64,000 bases of DNA from Nissolia schottii (lineage: Eukaryota; Streptophyta; Magnoliopsida; Fabales; Fabaceae), in the NCBI GenBank assembly GCA_003254905.1, contig QANU01015964.1, positions 1,159,002 to 1,223,001 of the forward strand. Reading direction: 5' to 3'. The translations under genes were made by a program, and so were the position numbers. Shown in pieces: positions 57,440 through 64,000 of this stretch (positions are counted from its first letter, which is position 1; each line of letters begins with the position of its first letter). The notes below the pieces were generated by a model. It searched no databases. It saw only the letters and a list, made by a program, of their open reading frames with translations, and had not been told where the DNA came from.

Positions 57440-58465
57440 AATTTCCATTTTCTGCAAAGTGTGTGGTTGTGAAGAAGCGATGGGAATTGTTCAGTGTTCA
57501 GTCACAGGCACGCTTCAACGACAGCAGTTAAACCTCTCTTCCTCCCCTTTCCCTCTTCCCTCTCTCTCTCTCTCTCTCTTCACACGAAGCTTTCCTTGTT
57601 GTTATCAACCACATAAGTGTAAGAAAGAACAAAACTTGTTGCTGAGGAATTGGTGGGGCATTTTCTTTTCTGTCAAGGTAGTAGGACTACTCAGTAGTAG
57701 TAGTAATAATGCCTTGGAAAAATGAAACATTTCTTCAAAGTTTATCTTTTTTTCTTCTTTACTCTGTCATATGCATGCTGATTCCTTTCAGGTCAAGTTT
57801 TCACCTTTGGAGTCTGTTCTTCTTCTTCTTCTTTTTCTCTGTTTTTGTTTTTTGTTTATTGGGGTTATAATATGTGCATGGCACCATGTGTGCCACTTTG
57901 AGCTTCTTGCTTCTTTTTCCTGAGTTCATGGCTCTGAATTGCTTCGGTTTTTAACTGAGTTGAGTTTTCCTCTTTGCTAGATCTTACCTGGGTCTTCGTC
58001 TGTTTGCTGTTCTGTGATGATGTCATCATAAAAATGAGATCTTTTTAAAGTTCACACTGTGAAGTTTACTGGTTTTGATTTCTCCTTTTTTTGTTGAAGG
58101 AAATGCTCTTGCTTTTTGTTATTCACTGGCTGTTTTCAGCTTTTCATGCATGATAAGAACTTATGATTCTTGAACTGAACCCTTGTTTTGGGTTTATCTT
58201 CAATGTTCTGAAGTGGGGCATGTTATAGTATCCTACATTATCTCCTAAGCTAATTTGAAAACTTTTTTGCCATTTGAACAAATTCAAGTTTCAATTGGTT
58301 CTTCTTATTTATATTTTTCTGTATATTTTCTGTGATTTAGATTAAATTATGATTAACTCCTTGAATTAAGCACTTGATCTCATGGATCTTGCAGAAGGGA
58401 TTGGAAGTGAGCAATGTTGATCTGTTTGTTTGTGTAGGGGACAGAGTGACGATGCCAAACCAGCT
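57440..58465 (+). promoter_or_regulatory. APRR2 5' leader with probable UTR intron and upstream ORF
   Basis: A leader exon is likely from about 57440 to 57677 (donor CAAG|GTAGTA), with acceptor TTGCAG|AAGG at 58394. A CT microsatellite sits at about 57555-57580. With that splice, ATG 57480 (MGIVQCSVTGT) stays open across the junction and ends at TAA 58563-58565, overlapping the APRR2 start codon out of frame. Splice sites here are inferred, not proven. Confidence 0.5.
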
Positions 58466-61400
58466 ATGGTTTGCACTGCCAATGATTTGCAAGGATGGAA
58501 AGACTTTCCAAAGGGGCTTAGGGTTCTTCTCCTCGAAAGGGACACCCGTTCTGCTACCGAGATAAGAGCAAAGCTCGAGACCATGGACTATCATGGTAAC
58601 ACTTTTTTGTTTTTGGATCCCCTCTCTTTTTTCATCCAATTGAAATTTTTGGCCTAGCAATTATCGCTTTCCTTGCTTAGTGGGCGAAATTGGTCCCCAT
58701 CTTGTTGTAGAATGGCATCTTGTAAAGTGGCATTGCTTTGGGAAAAATTGTGGTGTGAGATTTTTAGTTGCATAGAAGATTGGAATTTGTAATACAACAC
58801 TTTTTATTTTGCCTTATTTGATGCTTGATGTTAATCTGCGGTATTTCTTGATGGCTTGTATAGCTGCTAGAATTTTCATTTGCTCTTGAACTATATTCTC
58901 CAAGTGTTTTGAAAATTGTAGGTGGTCCAAATTCTAAAGGTGGTGCGGATAAAGAAATTCTCAGTTATCTGGCTTTTTGAACTATTGAATCTATTCCATT
59001 TTTGTACATTTGGATTTTTGTTTTCTTTTATATGCTAAGCCAATTTGAATTAGCTGGCAGCAGAAAATAGGCATTTATTTTGGAAAATATAAGTTCTTTC
59101 ATGAAACTACGTTTAATTAAAATGATTCCTGGCTGACAACTAAGTTTAATTGAAATTACATTGTCAGAACCAACCTAAGTATTTGACAGTTATTGAAATA
59201 CTTATTGAAATATTTGACAGTTATCTTAAGGACCAACCTTCTTATTCTTCGTTCAATCTTGTTACTTCCTTTAATTTGTTAAGTAAGCTTCAGAGTTTCT
59301 ACACAGTTTCTACCTTCTATGACGAGAATGAAGCATTGTCAGCAATGTCAAGCAAACCGGAAGGCTTTCACATTGCCATTGTGGAGGTACTGACATTTTT
59401 CTTAATGACAAATCATACATAATAATTCTTAATTTGAAAAGAAAATAAACAAAAGGATGTTGTCTAGTATGCTAGTTGAAAATGATGTGGGTCCGGCAAA
59501 GTTGATCATTCTATTGATTACAATTAGTTGCTGTCAAATTTTAGGTTGTAAAACATACTTTCGTCAAAGGAGTCATTGTTTTGAAATTTGTGAAATGCTA
59601 GTAGTAAGTCATGGCCTTTATTAATGCAGTTTGCTCTGATAATGTCATGATATTATAAATCTCATGGCTCAATCTTGATTGCAGGTGAGTACAAGCAGCA
59701 GTCAGGGAGGTTTCAAATTTCTTGAGAATGCCAAGGACTTGCCAACCATTAGTACGTTTTGAACCGAACCCTATATTTCTGGTTTAACTTATTGATTCAT
59801 TGTAATTCTTTATAATACCCCCCTCGGCCACACCAATTACAAGGGAACATGAAATTGGAAATACGAGAAGTTTACTTCAAGGTTGTAATATGGTTGCTGT
59901 AAACTTTCTAACAAGTGATACTTGCAATTTTTATGTAGTGACTTCAAACAATCAGTGCCTGAGCACTATGATGAAGTGCATTGCGGTAAGATGTTGCTTT
60001 ATTGGGTTAATATCTGACTATATAATTTTCATTGAGCTAATTACATTTTTCTATTTTATCTTTTTTTTCGTTTGCTTGTACTATCTTTTGCGAATTCATG
60101 CTTTTGGATCTTTCAAAATTATCAACCAAAACTGGGGCTACTCCTTTAAATTTTTCGCAAATGAAATTATTGTTCTTTAGTTCAGTATTTACTGGGAGAA
60201 TGATCTTTAATTCATTTTAGTCATACATAGATTATATTTTCATACTGTCCTGATTATTGATTCATGCGTGCCTATTGACTCTGATCCATTTTCTTTCTTA
60301 AGCTCGGTGCAGTTGAGTTCCTCACTAAACCGCTCTCTGAGGATAAACTCAGAAATATCTGGCAGCATGTTGTTCACAAGGTATGCCAATGTTGGTTGCA
60401 TTATGGTGGCATTTACTATTAACGTGATACGAGCAAAATAGTTTCTAACACGATTGATCTCAAGCAGGCATTCAATGCTAAGGCGAGTGTCCTATCTGAA
60501 TCGCTGAAACCTGTCAAAAAGTCAGTAGAATCGATGTTGCAGCTCGAAACAGAAAATGGACAACTTGGAAGTAGAATTTCAGTAGATATAGAGAACATAT
60601 CCAGGTTTGGTGATGATAATGACCATGAGCAATCTGCTGGAAGTGATAAATATCCAGCTCCTTCAACCCCACAATTAAAGCAGGGAGCGAGGTTACTGGA
60701 TGACGGCGATTGCCAAGAGCAGACTAATTGCTCTACTGAGAAGGAGAGTGGGGATCATGATGGGGAATCAAAATCTGTCGTAACTTCAGGCAAGAATTTG
60801 AACGCTGAAAGTACTCCTGAAACACAGAAACCTGAAAAGACTCTGATTAAGGTGGAAGAGGAGTTTGCCGATGGTTCCAAGGGCGGGAGTGATTTTTCTC
60901 TGAATCCTCATAATAGAAAGTTTCTCAGCAGTACTGATGGAAATATTACATCACCAAATAAAGTGGGTGTTCGTAGTGGTTCATGCGAGAATAAAGCTAA
61001 TCGGAAAAAGATGAAAGTAAGTTAAATTATAACTATTAGTATTTGTTGTGATTTTTGTGACTGAAGTGATGTAATTGTCTCTCCCTGAGTTGCAAATTAC
61101 TGATATTAATACTTTGCAACACTTCCCTCTACCATTTTCTTACACATGCTCATGATACTGGTATCTAGGCACTAGTATGGCACACATAACCAGAAAATGT
61201 TTCCAAAATCTTGTTTAACAAGAAAAAACATTTACAAGACTTATCTCCATTTTGATAGTGTGATTAACAGAATTGTTATAATGGAATTGTCAAATCTTAA
61301 CAGCTCTCTGATTTCGACTGAAGTAGCATGGTAAAACAGCATGGCTCTGACCATAACCTCCTTTCATTGTATTCAGTTTTAATAGGTTGCGTTGTCTAGT

Positions 61401-62963
61401 GAAGGGAAAATTCCTTGTTATATTTCGGAGCTAGAAGTAGTAACTTATGATCTACATATGCATAAATAGTTGTTACACATGAGAAAAATGGCATGTTTAT
61501 CGAACTCCTGAAAATGTTCAACTGAATCTTGTCTAATACTGTTATTTCTGTGTTATTTGTTGCTAAGGCTTATTTTTTATTCCCTTAAAGGATGTTTGTT
61601 TGTTGTTTAAGTCATCTGCTGGTTATGCCTACCTGAATACAGTTTTGACACTTGGTTTTGGTTTCAGGTAGACTGGACGCCCGAGCTCCACAAAAAATTC
61701 GTGAAGGCAGTGGAACAACTAGGTGTCGATCAAGCCATTCCTTCTCGTATATTGGAACTGATGAAAGTGGAGGGCTTGACAAGGCATAATGTAGCTAGCC
61801 ATCTTCAGGTCATTATTTTTCTTGCTGTTTATAAATATCAATTTCTTTTCCAAATCTGCTATTAGAATGACTATGTTAAAGTTCAACATATTTCTGATAT
61901 TAAAGAATTTTTTTCTAAAGCATAACCATATTTCATCTTAAGTAAGATTTAATTGCAGTTTTTTTTGTTGAACAGAAATATAGAATACATAAGAGACAGA
62001 CGATGCCAAGGGAAGAAGATCGAAGATGGCAAAATCAAAGAGATCAAACACAAAGGAGCTATTGTATGCGAAGACCAATCATGGTGTACCCTCCGTATCA
62101 TTCCAATCACGGCATTTCTCCAGCTCCTGTATATCCTATGTGGGGTCCTTCTGCAGGTTACCCCTTGTGGAGGCCTACAGAAAGTTGGCACTGGAAGCCT
62201 TTCCCCGGGGTAACCTTTTTTATTCGAAACTGAAGCATGAAATTTCTCTTTTGTTTCGGCAAACTAGCTTTGAGGCCTGTGATGTAGAGAAATTATGGAT
62301 GCAATTTGATGTTTGGTAACTTGATGTTTCAGGTGCATGTGGATGCATGGGGTTGCCCGGTGTTCCCACCTCCTCAAGCTCCTTGTTTTCCCTACAATCA
62401 AGTGAGTATTTGCAAAGAGAATATCTTTAACTTTGTTTCTGTTCTATTTCTGAATGTAGTTTTTGATATTTTGGACCATGTGCTTGTTCCCGAACCGAAC
62501 CGAGTACAGAAGGTTTACAGTTGATAAACTAAACCAACATATCACTCAAATGTAGTTAAATTAACCATACCTGCATAATTTTATCTTGACTAGATATTTT
62601 GATTATTAACCATAGCAATTACTTATTTTCATCTAATTTAGAACATGGCCGGTTCGCACAATGCTAAAGCAGCAGGTTATAGATTTGGCATGCTGCCAAG
62701 TTCATTTGAGCATTATCCGGTAAGCTTTTAGGTGAGATGGTTCTTGACAGACATTCGATTTTGATATGTTCTTTGAGTGTGTGTGTTGCATATTCATGCA
62801 GGCAGATGAAGTTGTTGACAAGGTTGTGAAGGAGGCAATAAACAAGCCATGGCTACCCTTACCCTTAGGCCTCAAACCACCTTCCACCGATACCATCTTG
62901 GCCGAGCTCTCCAGGCAAGGCATCTCCGCCACCCCTCTTGACCCCAAGGCAGAACCCTGCTGA
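58466..62963 (+). CDS. APRR2: APRR2-like two-component pseudo-response regulator (GARP/MYB transcription factor)
   Basis: The eleven coding exons are 58466-58595, 59307-59386, 59685-59751, 59939-59985, 60303-60380, 60468-61016, 61668-61808, 61976-62209, 62333-62401, 62642-62719 and 62802-62963. The 1635 bp encode 544 aa (Arabidopsis APRR2 about 535 from memory). A receiver-like fold spans residues 18-135 ([20 protein letters not shown]). The phosphate-accepting Asp is Glu70 while Lys117 is kept, so it is a pseudo-receiver. A Ser/Glu-rich acidic linker follows. The GARP DNA-binding domain is about 317-370 ([36 protein letters not shown]). The C-terminal part is Pro/Trp-rich ([17 protein letters not shown]) and ends with [16 protein letters not shown]. 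In other dicots APRR2 genes affect plastid and pigment accumulation, close to GLK factors. The gene looks intact. Confidence 0.95.
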
Positions 62964-64000
62964 CATGTACTACCACATCACTGGCCCACTGGACCCCACA
63001 CTCAATAGGAAAATTTTCTCCATGCTCTCAAAGTAAAGAAAAAGATATTACCCTCTATATTATCCAACACTCCCTGTGGTCCTTTTATCTATTGCTTGAC
63101 AAATTTGGCACATTATGAGATTAATGTATCCAGACAATTATTTGTCCACATATACATTGATTTGGAAATGTACTTAACTCCTTAACATACGCTTAATGGG
63201 GAGTATTGAATAGTTTGGGGGTAATTACTTTTTTCTTGATTTGAGAGCATTTAAGAAATTTTCACTGAATAGTGCCATTGAGCCCCCTCTAGAGTCATAT
63301 CAAAGCCCTAGTTAGTTTGACTAATGTAATTAATTACTCTTTCTTTCTTTCCACAAATTTGATCTCCAAGGTTCCAACTGCAGTGGTAGCATTGGCCGGC
63401 GGTTGGAACCCTCTTATTTTGCCTTTGTGGTCCCCATTCACCGACCACTTGTGATGATGTACGTGCTGTTGGGCGATGACGTCAGGTCATGCAATACGGT
63501 AATGCTACAAATAATGGACATTGATCCTATCCACTGAAAATTATTGGGTGATCATGAAACACCAATAAAGAATATACTCTAACCACTCTACACATCATCA
63601 TGTACATTTATCCGAACTAATATTCTAGGAGTGGTCAGCATAATGTTAGAGCTTAGTTGATTATTTAGGACCACCTGATAATTTCTCACGTGTTGCGCAC
63701 GTGACTCCTTAATAGGCAATGTGGGAAGCTGAAGTGGCCACACATTGGTTGGAAGATGTGGTCGTAAATGGACCGTGATGGATGATGGTACAAATAAAGG
63801 TGTATGACGGGGGATAGGAGGAAGAGTCTGCGTTGGTGTTGTTGGGGGTTGGGGAGAGAGGGTACCTAATAATGGAAAGGAGGGGTCTGTAGGATAATGT
63901 GAATAAAGATGAGTCCAAGCTTGTTTGACTATGCTAACTTGTTTTTTCAGTAAATTCAATTTGGAATTGAAAACATCCAATCGTGCGGGTAAGGTCTTTG
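62964..64000. other. APRR2 3' flank and unassigned DNA
   Basis: 62964-63350 is probably 3' UTR and spacer. On the minus strand 63980-63588 is a 130-aa open frame (MDVFNSKLNLLKKQVSIVKQ..., then Pro/Thr-rich). It has no domain I know, its composition looks like a retroelement leader or chance, and it runs close to the window edge, so I do not call a gene. Confidence 0.4.

Noticed and set aside
63588-63980. 130-aa minus-strand open frame near the window end
   Set aside because: Low-complexity Pro/Thr/Ser composition, no domain recognised and no splice or promoter support.

Overview
The window is nuclear DNA of a dicot plant. Legume, and most likely soybean (Glycine) or a close relative, is my best guess. 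The evidence is split genes with short GT-AG exons, AT-rich spacers, abundant Ty3/gypsy and Ty1/copia relics, Stowaway, hAT-like and Mutator-like elements, and host proteins that match Arabidopsis families as I remember them. Two single N bases (29626 and 52124) show that the assembly has uncertain spots.

Layout. 1-733 is a gypsy pol fossil that abuts a truncated copy of a sugar-phosphate phosphatase (SGPP-type HAD) gene. That gene family continues as an intact copy (3027-4973) and a third copy with a 4-base deletion (8232-10264); a Ty1/copia relic (about 5355-6060) and AT-rich DNA lie between them. 10520-11102 is a hAT-like MITE. 11154-13385 is an intronless E-class PPR gene (minus). 14439-19668 is phosphoacetylglucosamine mutase (AGM/DRT101; nine exons, minus), with a Stowaway MITE and a copia fragment in its introns. 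21258-21461 is a 5' fragment of a DUF668/PSI1-like gene. 22080-24064 is a terminal-inverted-repeat element carrying a tandem array of about 265 bp per unit; it ends about 160 bp upstream of the start codon of a small conserved gene of unknown function (24224-24541). 26678-27411 is VPS55 (minus). 29627-30946 is an apparently perfect giant inverted repeat (642-bp arms) centred on a MITE, followed by a second related MITE. 31601-35565 is a Man1/Src1-type inner-nuclear-membrane protein gene (ten exons), and 36192-36264 is a tRNA-Lys(CUU). 38440-44677 is a small gypsy-type element with both LTRs and target duplications, split by a nested 3.4-kb LTR-type insertion. 45893-49730 is a Mutator-like transposon with roughly 420-bp terminal inverted repeats, and a related smaller element lies at about 56049-57380. 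51198-51765 is another hAT-like MITE. 54360-55767 is a 1.4-kb non-autonomous LTR element. 58466-62963 is APRR2, a GARP transcription factor with a pseudo-receiver domain. The last kilobase holds no gene I recognise.

How the genes relate. The host genes are unrelated housekeeping or regulatory loci: sugar-phosphate clean-up, organellar RNA editing, UDP-GlcNAc synthesis, endosomal sorting, nuclear envelope, and a pigment/plastid-type transcription factor. They form no operon-like system. From memory, the PPR and VPS55 orthologues are adjacent in Arabidopsis (At1g32415 and At1g32410), so their co-occurrence here, with other genes between, looks like retained synteny. The unusual content is structural: the palindrome, two elements with GGCGAATTC-type palindromic terminal repeats, and the tandem-array transposon at a gene promoter.
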